NCBI GenBank assembly: GCA_016110215.1
Contig: JADWQD010000005.1
Location: forward strand, 1,612,001-1,676,000
DNA length: 64,000 bases
DNA from: Capronia americana
Lineage: Eukaryota; Ascomycota; Eurotiomycetes; Chaetothyriales; Herpotrichiellaceae
Reading direction: 5' to 3'
Shown here one piece after another: positions 51,408 to 62,970 of this stretch. The position numbers were made by a program, and so were the translations under genes. Under the pieces are notes generated by a model. It saw only the letters and a list, made by a program, of their open reading frames with translations, searched no databases and had not been told where the DNA came from. Positions within the stretch are counted from its first letter, which is position 1, and each line of letters begins with the position of its first letter.

Positions 51408-54400
51408 ATGAGGCTGCGCATGCACATTCGCGATCAGCTATGTCTTCTAATTCTCATCACCAACCTCCTGGCGTTGATGGTCCTTGCCGTCTCCACTTGG
51501 TACCAGAGCGTCCACCATCTCCGACACGCTAAGGCGCAGACGCTCGTGGTGACCGCCAATCTCAAAGCCGATCAGGTAGCCCAACAAATCTCTCTATTCA
51601 GGTCGTCGGTACAGCAGATCTCGACAAGACAGGTCCTCCAGGGTTACATGCGAGACTTCAATAATGGCAACCATTCGGAAGAGCTCTACGAAAGCATTAA
51701 GGTGAGAAGCCGAGGTGATTGCCTCTGGAATCGAGGACGCTGATTTAAATGCAGAGCAATCTCGAATTTACTCTGTCGGATGGCTATGAGAACGCCATTC
51801 TTCTTCAGGCAGCAGTCTTTCCGCGCGCCAACACGCCTGATCAAGGAAACCGCGCTCTTGCGTACTTGACGGGGACAGGAATCAGTGGCAATATCGTGCT
51901 CCCAACCACATATGAGAATGGCACGCCCGTCATGCTCGGCGACGATGGGCCCGGGTACCCGCCTCAGCTTTATCCTAATCTCACGTACGATCAGACATCG
52001 GACGCCCATAATGCATTCTACGCAGACAAGCTCTTGGACCACAACTCAACCTTACTGCTAGGGCCGCTTTTTCTGCGGAGCAACTCTTCCCTTCTTTCCT
52101 TGACGGTTCCCATCAACAACAACACCAGCAGGATCGACATTCTGGGATGGTTGACCGTTGTCTTGGACGCCAAAGCTCTCTACGAGGTCGTTCAATCCAG
52201 GGTCGGACTCGGAAAATCTGGAGAGGTTGTCATCATTGGTCCTGGTGGCCGTCCTGACAACTTGTTCGCGGAAGACGTCAGTGGCCGTACGGAAGCTCAA
52301 AACGCGAACGTCGCGCTTCAGTTTGTTCTGCCACCGTACAGTAATCGACATCCTACACGAGCCAACGATCCATATCTTCCCTTTCCTATGAAGGATTATC
52401 CGGCAGTTCTCCGCGCCTGGTCGGACGTGAACGGCCAGCTCAACAACGCTGGAGGATTGATGTCCACCCACAACGAAGAGGGTAGGAAAATATCGCTTGG
52501 CTATGCCAGGGTATCTTCCAACATTGTCGACTGGGTTTTGATCTTCGGCCAGTCGCACAGCGAGGTTGTCGCACCCATCAATCAGCTACGAAGAACCGTC
52601 ATAGCGTCTATTTTCAGCGTCGTTGGCGCCATCATGCTCGTGTGCTTGTGAGTATAAGTAGACGCAGCTGTCGAGTTTATCGCCATGCTAACTGAGGCAC
52701 AGTCCGGTCGCCCACTATGCCGTGAAACCGATCATCGCATTGAGAACTGCAGCCAAGAACTCAGTCACCACATACGAAGCATACGATCCGTCTGCAAAAT
52801 CTGATACGGCAAGCGAGAATACCCTGGAGAAGGCGGACCTTCTTCAAGAGAAAGGTCCCGTTCAGAGCGTTTGCAAACGGTCCGCCAAGAAGAAAAATCT
52901 CGTTCGCCCGGTGCGAGTGTTCAAGATTCCCGAGCGAGTGCCAGAGAGAAAGCATCTCGTCTGGGACGAGCTGTCTGAACTCACCGGCACGTTCAACGAG
53001 ATGGCCGATGAGCTTTCCATTCAATACCGAAAACTAGAAGACCGAGTGAAAATGAGAACTGCGGAGCTCGAGCAGTCAAGGAACGCTGCCGAAGCTGCCA
53101 ATGAGAGCAAGACCTTGTTCATCGCCAATGTTTCTCACGAGTTGCGGACGCCGCTGAACGGAATTATTGGCATGTGTGCTATTGCGATGCAAGAGGAGGA
53201 TATGCAAAGCGTACGGCAATCTCTGAAGATCATCTATAAATCTTCGGATTTGCTCTTGCATCTTCTAAACGACCTGTTGACCTTCAGCCGCAGCTCGATT
53301 GGTCAAAACTTCGCGATCGAGGAGGACACCTTTCGACTAGTCGACATAGGGTCACAACTAATATCCATCTTCGAGAAGCAGGCATCCGAATCCGATATTA
53401 GTTTGCGGGTAGTCTTCATTGGGACAGAGCCACCACTACCTGGAGATTTCGACCACGAGGCTCAAGAAGATGCTATCGTTGCACGCCACGATATGACCGG
53501 TGCTATGCAGAGACAGAAGACCAACGTCCTGGCTAAAGGTCCCGCAGACATTGGACCACTTCGAGAAGTATGTTTAAGGGGCGACAAAAACCGGATCCTG
53601 CAGGTTCTGATGAGTGAGTCCAACCCAAAAACACTCTTTGTTAGCGCAGAGGCAGTCTACTTGACGCGGAGGTTTGCCCTTCGCCTCGAGATTACGCGCA
53701 GGGCGTGCACAGACTGACCCGATACAGATCTCTTGAGCAACGCGTTGAAATTCACACCCCCGAAGGGCACGGTAGAAATGCGCATACGTTATAGAGGATT
53801 TGTTGAACCTGAAGATATGCCCGAGGTCAAGTACTCAAATACCAAAGCCCCGCAACAAGCGACACTTTCGCGCGCATTCCAGCGTGTTAGTCCCGAGAAG
53901 TTCCAGCCGAAATCATCGCTAAAGGGACTTATGTTCGACTTTGAGGTCGAAGACACAGGCCCGGGCATCCCCGAGCACTTGCAGCAAGACATTTTCAAAC
54001 CCTTCGTCCAGGGTGACTTGGCTCTCAGCAAGAAACACGGCGGTGTTGGCCTCGGCTTAGCCATTTGTTCACAACTTGCGGGCATGATGGGGGCAACCCT
54101 CCAATTGAAGAGCACTGTTGACATTGGTAGCACGTTCACATTCTCTATACCCTTGCGGTACACCAAAGAGGTGGTACCCTCTGTCACCGACTCGCTCGCC
54201 CGACCGAGAGCTGGTAGTATCACCAGCAGCGTACAGTTCGAGACCTTCACCACAAGATCGGGCATGGCGCGGGATGTCCGATCATTACAATCGAAACAGA
54301 ATTCCCTCTATTCAACCAACCAGGACAAAGACTCCCAGCTGGACGTACCACGACTGGTCGGGTTTTCTCAGCCTTATCTGATAGATGCAAACATGAGCTC

Positions 54401-55055
54401 AGAAAACGTCGAGGGAGCGGCGCCACACACACCACAGACGAAACAAGAGCGGAGCCAAAGTTTCCCGTCACAGAGCTCTCGGTTGGCTCCCATTCTGTCG
54501 GTAACCACGCCCGAAGAAAACGGTGATCGATCAGAATTGAGGCCGCGAGAGAATGAGAAGGCGCAGAAACCTTTGGAGCGGAAGTCTTCGTTGGCTTCAT
54601 CGAATACCCCGTCTTCTCTCAAAGTCCTTGTTGCCGAGGACAACCCCGTCAATCAACAAGTCATTCTGAAATTGCTGAAGCTGGAAAAGGTGCTCGACTT
54701 GACTTTGGCTGAAGACGGAGAAGAAGCCGTGAGCATCGTCCAAAAGTCTCTTGCCGCGACGGAGGACGAGAATGGAAAGCCAAAGCCTTTCTCACTGGTT
54801 TTGATGGACATTCAGATGCCAAAGATGGATGGGATTGAAGCGACGAAGAAGATTCGCGAGCTAGGCTTTGACGCACCGATCCTAGCCCTCACGGCTTTTG
54901 ACCATGAGAGCAATCGGGCAGCGTGTGAGGATGCTGGAATGAACGGTTTCCTAGCCAAGCCCATCAAAAGGACAGCATTGAGAAAAGTACTAGAGGAGTT
55001 CAAGTTTGCGGTGGCAGGGGAGGCAGCCAAGGGCAACGGAGAAGGCGGGAGTTGA
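51408..55055 (+). CDS. SLN1: Hybrid sensor histidine kinase, group VI (Sln1 type)
   Basis: Exons are 51408-51701, 51755-52647, 52703-53613 and 53728-55055, with introns of 53, 55 and 114 nt, giving 1141 residues. Two membrane segments (LCLLILITNLLALMVLAVS and VIASIFSVVGAIMLVC) flank an extracellular sensor region of about 310 residues with several N-glycosylation sites (NGT, NLT, NST, NSS, NNT). HAMP-like and coiled-coil sequence follows (ELTGTFNEMADEL), then the H-box ANVSHELRTPLNG with His541, the N-box NLLSNALKFT, G1 VEDTGPGIP, G2 GGVGLGLAI and a receiver domain with Asp1060 in VLMDIQMPKMDG and Lys in LAKPIK. In yeast Sln1 feeds the Ypd1-Ssk1 branch of the osmotic HOG pathway. The start is the first Met before the membrane segment. 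Confidence 0.95.
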
Positions 55056-55574
55056 GGGTGGGCTTCGGGGGCGGGAGTACGCCACACAAAATTACGCAGC
55101 ATCTTGCGCCGTGTTATTAGAAGGACCAGCGTCAACTAAATGTGTGCATAGTACAGCATGCATAGCGAGGGCACATTGGAGTATATGACTTTGGAATTGG
55201 CCTTGGGATGAAGCCAACCAGTGCGTTAAAAGGGAGGCGATCAAAATCAACGAGATCATAGCTGTACAGCGTCCACAGCCCCTCATCCCGAATTACGGTC
55301 CCATACAGTGCCTCCTGGGTATAAATCCGAGGTAGACGGCCTAGCATAATAGTCGACAACCACCGAGATGTGACAGCCACGGACAGTCCGCGAGGCTGAG
55401 ATGCGCAAGGCTGCCGATCACTTAGTGCGCCATTGCTCCGCCGTACTCCTCTGACTTCCAAACGCGCAATTCGCGTCGTTCCCCAAAATGTTCGACCAGC
55501 AACTTCGATCTCGTCCACGTCTTTACCACCAGCGTCTCCAGGTCGCAGGTTGCCCCAACCCTGCTACAGCAACC
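55056..55574. other. Intergenic region between tandem genes
   Basis: This is the kinase 3' region and the promoter of the Shg1-like gene; no gene is seen. Confidence 0.5.
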
Positions 55575-57755
55575 ATGGCCGACGCTGTAATGACTGACGC
55601 CCCTGCGATGGAGTCCGACACCCCTTTCTCTCTTCGCCCTCGGTTTAAAATCTCCGATCTGCCCTTGGTCAAAGAGCAACGCTCCACCATCGATGCCCTC
55701 CTCCTGAAATTCAAGAAACAAGGCGGCTATGATTCCCTGCGGAAGCAAGTCTGGGCAAGCTACAATACATCGGACGCGAAGACGGCGTTGACGGATCAGA
55801 TCCACACCATCGCGGAGCAGGAGATTGAAAAGGATCCCAAGCTTTTGAGCAGGGAGAGGGGCAAGGCCGCTACTCTGATTCAAGGTGCAGTGGAGAGGAG
55901 TGGGATCTATACGGAGGTGGAGAGCCGCATTGATGTCGAAATTGCGAAGCATTTGAACACGGTGTTGGATGCAGTGCGGGATATCCGACGAGTAGATGTA
56001 GGGGCCGAGATTGCGGCGGAGGAAGAACAGAGGGGCGGCAAGAGTGATGAACAATACTCGCAAGAAACGCAGAGCCGGGCCGCTGAAAGAGAGAGGAATA
56101 GGTCCAGGATGGAGCAATTGCTTCGCGAAACGGCGGAGCTGAAAGCCAAGATCAAGGCGCAGGAGGAGAAGAAGCGCAAGGAGGAAGAAGCCAAGCGTGA
56201 GGAGGAGGAGAGGAAGAAGCACGAGGCAGAGGCTGAAGAGAGGAGACTTGCTAGGGAGAAGAGAAGAAAGGAGGAGGCTGAAAAAGAGGCCGAACGCGTC
56301 AAGGCTCGAGACGAACGACATAGGAAACGCGAAGAGGAGAGACGCGAGAGACACGCACGCTACGAAAAGGAGCGGGACAGGGAGCGGGACCGCGACAGAG
56401 ACCGAGAGCGCGACCGTGGCCGTGACCGTGATCGTGACCGGGAGCGCAGTCGAGATCGAGACCGTGAGAGGGAGCGCAAACGAAGCACTGATCGCCGCGG
56501 TTCGATCGCAGAATCAACCACGGCGACTACCACCAAGGACGTGGCACCAGCAGACGAAAAGGATTTGGAAGCCACGGCGCTCGAGCTCCTCCTCAGCGAA
56601 GGCAAGAAAATGGCCGAAAAGGCCAAAGAGCGACCTGCGTTTGATTTCGACAAGTCTGAACTGCACGACAGTTCTCGCAAATATGCTTCTACCTCGGATC
56701 GATATGCCAGAAGGACGAGAGAGAAGTCTCGAGACAGCCACAGACGCCGAAGCAGATCTCGGGAACCCCGATCCTCCACTCAAGGAAGGGAGAAAGACAG
56801 GTCCGATCCACCTCGCGATAGGAGGTCGTCTGTTGTTCAAGAAAAGGAGAAAGAAAGATCTGATCCACCCCGCGACAAGAGGTCGTCTATTGTTCAGGAA
56901 AAGGAAAAGGCTAAGCCTGGTACCCCTCGGGCCAGAAGCCCAAGCAAAGATCGTGAAGAGGGCGAGGCACGCAGTCGACAAAATTCTCCATCACCAACGC
57001 AAGAAAAACGAGCAGCCCGGGAAGCTCGGGAGCGGAGACCTCGCTCCGCATCCCCGTTGGGCATCGACCGGTACGTCCCTGGTGGTGGGGTCCATCGGAC
57101 TGCGGAAGAGCGCGAACGAGATCGACAGCGGCGTCACCTTCTCAGGGACGCGGACAAGGACTCCCGGAGAAAATACGACAGTCATCGGGGTGACCGAGAT
57201 GTCGGTGAACGTGATAAAGATAAGGATCGTGACAAGGATCGAGGCGATACAGATCGTGATCGAGACCGTGATCGAGACCGTGATCGAGACCGCGATCGAG
57301 GCACTCGTGAACGGGACAGTCATAGAGACCGAAGCCGCGATCGGGATAGGTCTCGAGACCGCGACAGGGACAGATATCGAGAGCGAGATCGTGGTGACCG
57401 CGAGCGTGATCGCGGCGACCGTGAACGTGATCGTGAGAGAAAGAGGTCTCCGTCTCGGGATCGAGATCGAGATCGTGACCGCGACAGGGACAGGGACAGG
57501 AGAGATCGAAGCCGTCGCCGCGATGACCGGAGAGACGACCGACGAGACGATCGAAGGGATGACCGGAAGGACGAACGTCGTGATGATCGAAGAGCGGATA
57601 GGAAAGATGACCGTCATGATGACCGAAGAGATGACAGGAAAGATGACCGCCGCGATGATCGCCGCGATGACCGCAGACGCGAGCGAGACCGAGGTGGCGA
57701 CGCTGCTCGAGACCGTGATTCTATCAAGATTGATCGATACATCCCCGGTCGATGA
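55575..57755 (+). CDS. SHG1: Shg1-like protein (BOD1/SHG1 domain) with long Arg/Asp/Glu tail
   Basis: This is a 726-residue single-exon protein; ATG 55575 has strong context (aaccatgg). The BOD1/SHG1 domain spans about residues 35-125: LLLKFKKQGGYDSLRKQVWAS, LSRERGKAATLIQGAVERSG and IAKHLNTVLDAV. Yeast Shg1 is a subunit of COMPASS, the Set1 histone H3-K4 methyltransferase complex. A charged coiled coil (about 170-290, EEKKRKEEEAKREEEERKK) is followed by alternating RD/RE/RS tracts, as in splicing-associated proteins. The motif IDRYVPGG (about residue 497) recurs as IDRYIPGR at the very C-terminus. The repetitive DNA leaves a second long open frame (56197-57810) in another frame, which I treat as a shadow. 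Confidence 0.82.
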   Translation: MADAVMTDAPAMESDTPFSLRPRFKISDLPLVKEQRSTIDALLLKFKKQGGYDSLRKQVWASYNTSDAKTALTDQIHTIAEQEIEKDPKLLSRERGKAATLIQGAVERSGIYTEVESRIDVEIAKHLNTVLDAVRDIRRVDVGAEIAAEEEQRGGKSDEQYSQETQSRAAERERNRSRMEQLLRETAELKAKIKAQEEKKRKEEEAKREEEERKKHEAEAEERRLAREKRRKEEAEKEAERVKARDERHRKREEERRERHARYEKERDRERDRDRDRERDRGRDRDRDRERSRDRDRERERKRSTDRRGSIAESTTATTTKDVAPADEKDLEATALELLLSEGKKMAEKAKERPAFDFDKSELHDSSRKYASTSDRYARRTREKSRDSHRRRSRSREPRSSTQGREKDRSDPPRDRRSSVVQEKEKERSDPPRDKRSSIVQEKEKAKPGTPRARSPSKDREEGEARSRQNSPSPTQEKRAAREARERRPRSASPLGIDRYVPGGGVHRTAEERERDRQRRHLLRDADKDSRRKYDSHRGDRDVGERDKDKDRDKDRGDTDRDRDRDRDRDRDRDRGTRERDSHRDRSRDRDRSRDRDRDRYRERDRGDRERDRGDRERDRERKRSPSRDRDRDRDRDRDRDRRDRSRRRDDRRDDRRDDRRDDRKDERRDDRRADRKDDRHDDRRDDRKDDRRDDRRDDRRRERDRGGDAARDRDSIKIDRYIPGR

Positions 57756-57833
57756 AGTCGTTTTTCCAACGACTACTCGCCAAGCTGCTGTTGCTGGGAA
57801 TAAAACTTGACAGGGATCGGATGCGCGTCTATC

Positions 57834-58975
57834 TCATCCCACGGTCAATGCGCGTATTGGTCCCGGTCGACCCATCACTGTTGCGCCTACTGCCGACGAA
57901 GAAGACTGGAACGGACCCATCATCTGCATCTGTAACTGCTGTCGACTTAGCATCATCTGCACGCCCATGCTACCCCCAGACCCGATCTTATCGGCATGTC
58001 TTCGATAGTTGAAATCGGCGCTTGACTTCGGTCTCAGATCCGGCGAAAGGCCACTGAGGATAGCTCGTTCCAACAACAGAATACTCCGAGGGTTGTCCCC
58101 TTGCTTGGTCCATATCGAAATATGGGTAAAGTTGGCCCTAGGCGAGAAGGACACGCCGAGGATATGGTCCCTTTCTGGTAGATAGAGTCAACACGCCGTC
58201 TTCATTCTGTGGACGGGCGAAGTGGAAATGAGAACCCAAAAAAAATCATCAATACCAGACCAGACTTACCTTGAGCTATCACACTCTGCAACTCACCCCC
58301 CAAACACAGCAGGCAAACCTCCTCCCAAGTCCTCACGTCTTTTCTCCTCCCATCATCCTGTCCTTGGCCGTCACCCACGACCCCCACTCGCGAACCCGCA
58401 TCTGTATCTGCATCCGTAGCCGATTCGGCTTTCACGCGGATCAACCACCTCCCTCCCCGTCTATTCTCCTCATCCTCCCACAGGGGCCTCACGCCCGCGC
58501 GGAAAATATGAATACTATCACCCCGCCGGATGGACGTCCATGGCAGATTGTTGAAGACGCGGTAAAAGGCCGCGATGTCGGCGACGTTCTCCACCAGCAG
58601 ACTCAACTGATATGCGTCGAGGAGGAGGTGGGGGCCCTGAGAGACCGGGAGAGGTGGTGGTGAGGATTGTTGTGGTTGCGTCGCAGACGTGTGGCTGGAC
58701 TTGGAATGCCATACCCACCAGAGGTACTGGAAGGGGAGGGGCCTCAGTTTTGTGATGAGGAGTTTGTGCAGTGAGGAGGAGCGGCGCGGGAGGCTGCCAG
58801 GCCGGGAGGAAGGCTCTGAGCTGGAGCTTTTCCTGCTCGTGGCCGACATGGAGACTGAGGACGCGCCGACGGGCGTGTGGACCATCGTGCTCATTGATGT
58901 TGGCGTCGATGTCGATGTCGATGTCTTTGGCGTTGGCGTTGGCCTTGTAGTTGTTCGGGTTATTGTAGAAGACAT
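57834..58975 (-). CDS. eIF4E-like cap-binding protein (possible class II/4EHP type)
   Basis: Exons are 58270-58975 and 57834-58174; a 95-nt intron (gtaagt...tctaccag) skips an in-frame stop, giving 348 residues. The eIF4E fold is seen as LPFQYLWWVWHSK, LLVENVADIAAFYRVFNNLPW, FRAGVRPLWEDEENRRGGRWLIRV (the Trp-Glu cap-binding pair and the GGRW strand) and, across the splice, LLCLGGELQSVIAQ-ERDHILGVSFSPRANF. The first 95 residues are Thr/Ser/Pro-rich, encoded by a short GATGTC-type repeat, and the C-terminus is a low-complexity extension with Met/Gln runs. Sequence blocks look closer to eIF4E2/4EHP than to canonical eIF4E, suggesting translational repression; this is inference. The 5' end could lie further upstream. 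It ends 78 bp from the Shg1-like gene, tail to tail. Confidence 0.82.
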
Positions 58976-60554
58976 TGAATGCGAAATGGATCTGGATATT
59001 TTTTTCGTCTCGAGGCTCGAGGCTCGAGATGGAGGTACCAACACAACAACCCAATGAATGATGAGAACAATAGTAGAGACTATCCTAATAATTCAAGCGC
59101 GCGATCCGAGTCTCAAGTACAAATCTGAATCTCAATCTCAGATTTATCACCCACCACCATCATCCTTCACCATCTTCCAAACGTGACCGATCGACCGACT
59201 GACCGACCGACCGGCCGGCTGTTGACCAAGGGTCAGTCACATTCGTCATCAAGCCATCCATCCTTGCATGAGCGCCGTCGTCCAAGCGATACGCCACTAC
59301 GGACTGGGTAACCACAACGTACATAGGTACATAGGTACATGCTGCATGCACACGACGACCCACGTCCCACGCACCGCGTCCTTGGTGGCCCCCGAATCCC
59401 TACCTAAGATGAAGAGGCCTCTCCGTTTGTTTCGCAACTACCGGGATACCTGAAACGCGCGACCGCCCGTGTGACTGTGGAGCTTTTTGTTGTCTTGTGT
59501 CTTGTGGCTTATGCACGACTCGTCGTGCGTTGGTGCGAGGTTTCTACAGTACGCGCCGGCCGGGGCGGTTGCAGGGCTTGTCGAGGCGTCGAGGCGTCGA
59601 GGCCATTGGTTGGGTTGGGGTTGGGGGGGATGGATGACGAGGCGTCTCTGGGGCGCGCGAGGCTGCGGCGGTTAGGGGCCCCTCGGGACTGGAGGAACAA
59701 AACTTTGGGGGGAATGGATAGTTTTGAAAGGCTGCGGCTGGAAACGACCCAGTCGGTCGGCCCCTCGGCCTGGTTCGGTCGGCATCTTTGCTCATACGTA
59801 CAGTAAGGAAGCAAATAGGACAGGACAGGACAGGACAGTGCGGTTTCTGGCTTTTCGATTCGATTCGATCTCGGTTTCGATCTAGATTTAGGATAAGTGT
59901 CGACGTCGGTTTCAGATCCAGATTCATGTTCACGCTGACATTCAGATTGGGGCCGCGGTCGTGGGTGGCCAGCAGTTCGAACAGATACCGTAACCACTTA
60001 CAGTGGAAGGATAAGGGCCAGCGAAAAATTACTGCGTAAATGAGGGATGATAATTGTGGGCACATTTTCCGGTCGGCGATATAAGTTATCTACCTACCCT
60101 ATTGGTTCAATCAATTTTATCGTGATCGAAGTCGACCTGCATGAGTATTTATTTCAAAGTATACACAGTACAGGTGGTCGGGATAGCGAGGTTCCAGTGC
60201 GTACTCGGTATGCATCCTGTACTTGCATGCTGGTGCGCCCTGAGAGCGAAAGATACGCTTCCACTTTCTATTTTCAGTTCCGTGTTCAACTCGATCAGTC
60301 AGTCAGCAGACTGGATGAAGGAGTCCCGGTGATTCTCGCGCCAGGAGAGAGAACCAGAACCAGAACCAGAAGCAAAAGAGTAGTTATGTTAGGGCCGCGG
60401 CTTACGGGCGATTAGTCTCTTCTCAATACGGTCCATCCATATCGACAGAGCACTAATTATTCCTTCTGCATGATGCTCGATGAGATCCCTCACCATTATT
60501 GGAATATGGGCGAGACCAATTCATCAACGGCCTAGCATCAAGCATAACTATTCT
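58976..60554. other. Gene-poor 1.6 kb region with simple repeats
   Basis: This region lies between tandem minus-strand genes and contains overlapping open frames only. Simple repeats include gaccgaccgaccggccgg (near 59200), acataggtacataggtacat (near 59320), a GGACA tract (59817-59838) and gattcgattcgatct (near 59856). No gene or RNA is recognisable. Confidence 0.55.
59817..59838. repeat. (GGACA)n microsatellite
   Basis: Four tandem GGACA units (aggacaggacaggacaggacag) in noncoding sequence. Confidence 0.85.
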
Positions 60555-62250
60555 CTACACCCCAATGACCGCCACCGGGTTGATAGCCGTTGCACCTTTC
60601 GCTATGGCATCGTCTCCCTTAACGACCACTTCCGTGGGTGTCGACGCTTGACTGTCAACCTCGGCCGTCTCCTCCACCGTCCGACCAATGGTCCCTCTTG
60701 CTCTTCCCCTCTTCTCTAACCACGCAATAAGCCCGATCAGCGGTATCGTGCACGCCCCCGTAATCAAACTGGCTACATACCCCTTGTGGTAATTCGGGGC
60801 GTCGGTGGCGGGGTAGAAGATCAACGGCCACCAGCTCACAAAGGCAAAGTCGAATGAATTCATGAACCCGGTGGTGATGGCGCGCAGTTGCACGTCGTGA
60901 GACGTCAGGTCGGCCATCCAGGAATACCAGAGCGCTTGGGGCGCGTAGGTCGTGCCCATGAGGTAGAAGGCGAAGAAATACCCGGCCGTCGAGGGGTCGG
61001 AGACAAGGATGGCGCTGCCGATAACGAACGTGAAGCCTATACAAAGGGATGCTTGCCACCGGGAGCCGATCTTGTCCGAGACGGCGGCGTAGATGAACGT
61101 GGCGACGATACCGGTCGCGTAGCATCCTGTGGGGTAGTTGTTCTGCTGGACGAGCGTGTAGCCTCGGGATGCCAACCAGAAGGCCATGACATTGTTTTGC
61201 AACATTTGCACGGAGAGGGAGTAGACTGTATGAGTGTCAGCAGGGAGATCGCACAGAATGAGGGAAGGCAAGTTGAAAGCGTACGCATGAAGATGGTCGG
61301 AAGGAGCCAGAATTGCCAGCTGAAAAGGACTCGCTGGAACACGGTCAGGTCCCAGGTGTGCTTCCTACTGAAACCCAGTCTCGTTGCTGCATGCTCTTTC
61401 TCTTCCTCGGACAGGAACCAAGCACGTCGGTGGGACGGCAGGTCGGGAATGGCGAACCAACCTCGAAAATGTCAGCTGATTACGATGTCCTGGAGAAGTC
61501 GACGATAAGTCTTACCGAACAAGGCAACCGGGATGGTGGTGCATGCCACAACAATAAAGATCAATCGCCACGCTGGTAGCCCGGAGTGTTTCCCTTCCAG
61601 AGAACTGAGCAAACCGGCTTGGATCCATCCTCCGGCCATGTTGCCAATATTGCCGAAGCCGCAGAAAACGGCTGCTCGCTTGCCCAGTTCCGATTGTCGA
61701 TACCAGGAGGCGTAGATAAAATGCGCACCAACACTGGGAGAGAGTCAGTGAACGCTCGACATATACCGGGACCGGACTGTACGCACTAGCAAATCGCCGA
61801 GAGCGCACCCTCAAATGCATTGAGGACAAACACCTGGTAAACATGCTCAACGCGGAAAGTGACCAGCGTCAAGATCGACCAGAGCGTATTTGCGGCGACA
61901 AAGACATATCGCGGTGGCGCAATAGTCAACAGCGACGTCGATGGCATTTGGAAAACAGCATACGTGACGATATAGATGGTGTTCATGTAGTTGTAGTCCT
62001 TGCCGTGGAAATGGAGCGCTTCGCCCATGCCGCTGATGTAGGCGGTGCTGTAGCTCGCCCGGTTGATGCCGAAAAGAAACCATATCAGGGAGAAGTAGAT
62101 GAGCACGGTGAAGTCGAGTTTGATCAGCAGAGATCTTTCCACGCCGGGAGGGCCCCAGATGGCGGTCTTGATTTTGGACAGAGCCATGGCCGATTGAGGT
62201 GTCGAAGGACTTGGAGGCAGAAGAAGAGGGATAGATTCATCGGCCGACAT
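60555..62250 (-). CDS. MFS permease, Dal5/anion-cation symporter family
   Basis: Exons are 61787-62250, 61516-61733, 61285-61461 and 60555-61225 with introns of 47-59 nt, giving 509 residues. About twelve membrane segments are visible. Family marks are LDFTVLIYFSLIWFLFGINR (TM1 with the LD-x-x-x motif of ACS permeases), FVLNAFEGALSAICYVGAHF and FCGFGNIGNMAGGWIQAGLL, plus FAIPDLPSHRRAWFLSEEE in the central loop and LYSLSVQMLQNN in TM7. Relatives carry allantoate, pantothenate, nicotinate or other small organic anions with protons; the substrate is unknown. GATA-type cores (gata/tatc) upstream would fit nitrogen control but are common by chance. Confidence 0.9.
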
Positions 62251-62970
62251 GATGAAGGCGACGATCCCAGGCCTGGGCTATCTGTAACCTTGCGGACGTC
62301 GCACCGGGATGATAGACCGCATCGCTATGCAGATGGTGCAATCGATCGAGATAGGCCTCTCAATGGAGGAACGGTATCGGCTACGCAGATGGTGCAATCG
62401 CAACGCCAAAGGAGTCATAACAAGCTTTGCTCCGTCGGAGGATCTGACAGCGGATGCTGTTCCTGTAATGGCAGCTCCGTGGTAATACATTCTAGCATCT
62501 TGTTACCGGCATCTCAAAGCCTCGGGCATGTCCGTGACCCCCACTGGTAGGCTTGTTCATGCGGAGGTGGCTTTGAATGCAACGGGCCTGAATGGGAGAA
62601 GGCGAATTGCAATCGTAGGCAGGTTTTCTGATCGACGCCGGGAGATTCAGATTCAGCATTTTACATGAGGCGCGGTCTCGACTGTAATACGCCTTTCTTT
62701 TCTGAGAAGACACCAGCAATCCGCGCCATGAACTCAAACGCGGACGAGCGATTGTCTGCTGTTCTTGTGAGATACAGCAAATTGAGATCCAAGCACTCGA
62801 AGTCAGAATGATGATCGAACGCCGAGCTGAGATGCAGACGCCCCGTAGCAATGGAAACCGGCTAGACTCGAGGCATCGATAATGCCGCCCTTCGTCCACC
62901 GACTAGGGGAAAGCCCCTTGGACTTGCACCAGAAGAATACCCAGGATGTGCAATCACAAGCATGTCTTCA
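62251..62970. other. Intergenic region with a 21-bp direct repeat
   Basis: Promoter of the MFS gene and 3' region of the dipeptidase gene. No coding region is recognisable. Confidence 0.55.
62324..62400. repeat. 21-bp direct repeat, two copies 56 bp apart
   Basis: GCTA(T/C)GCAGATGGTGCAATCG occurs at 62324-62344 and 62380-62400 with one mismatch, 74-150 bp upstream of the permease start codon. It may be a paired binding site for a transcription factor acting on the permease gene. Confidence 0.6.

Noticed and set aside
55422..56354. 310-codon minus-strand frame opposite the Shg1-like gene (Leu/Phe-rich, membrane-like)
   Set aside because: Antisense of Lys/Glu-rich coding sequence gives Leu/Phe/Ser runs; no transporter motif is present.
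56197..57810. 537-codon frame overlapping the Shg1-like gene
   Set aside because: It arises from RD/RE codon repeats read in another frame (Thr/Ile/Glu/Val repeats) and has no globular domain; kept only as a note in the findings.
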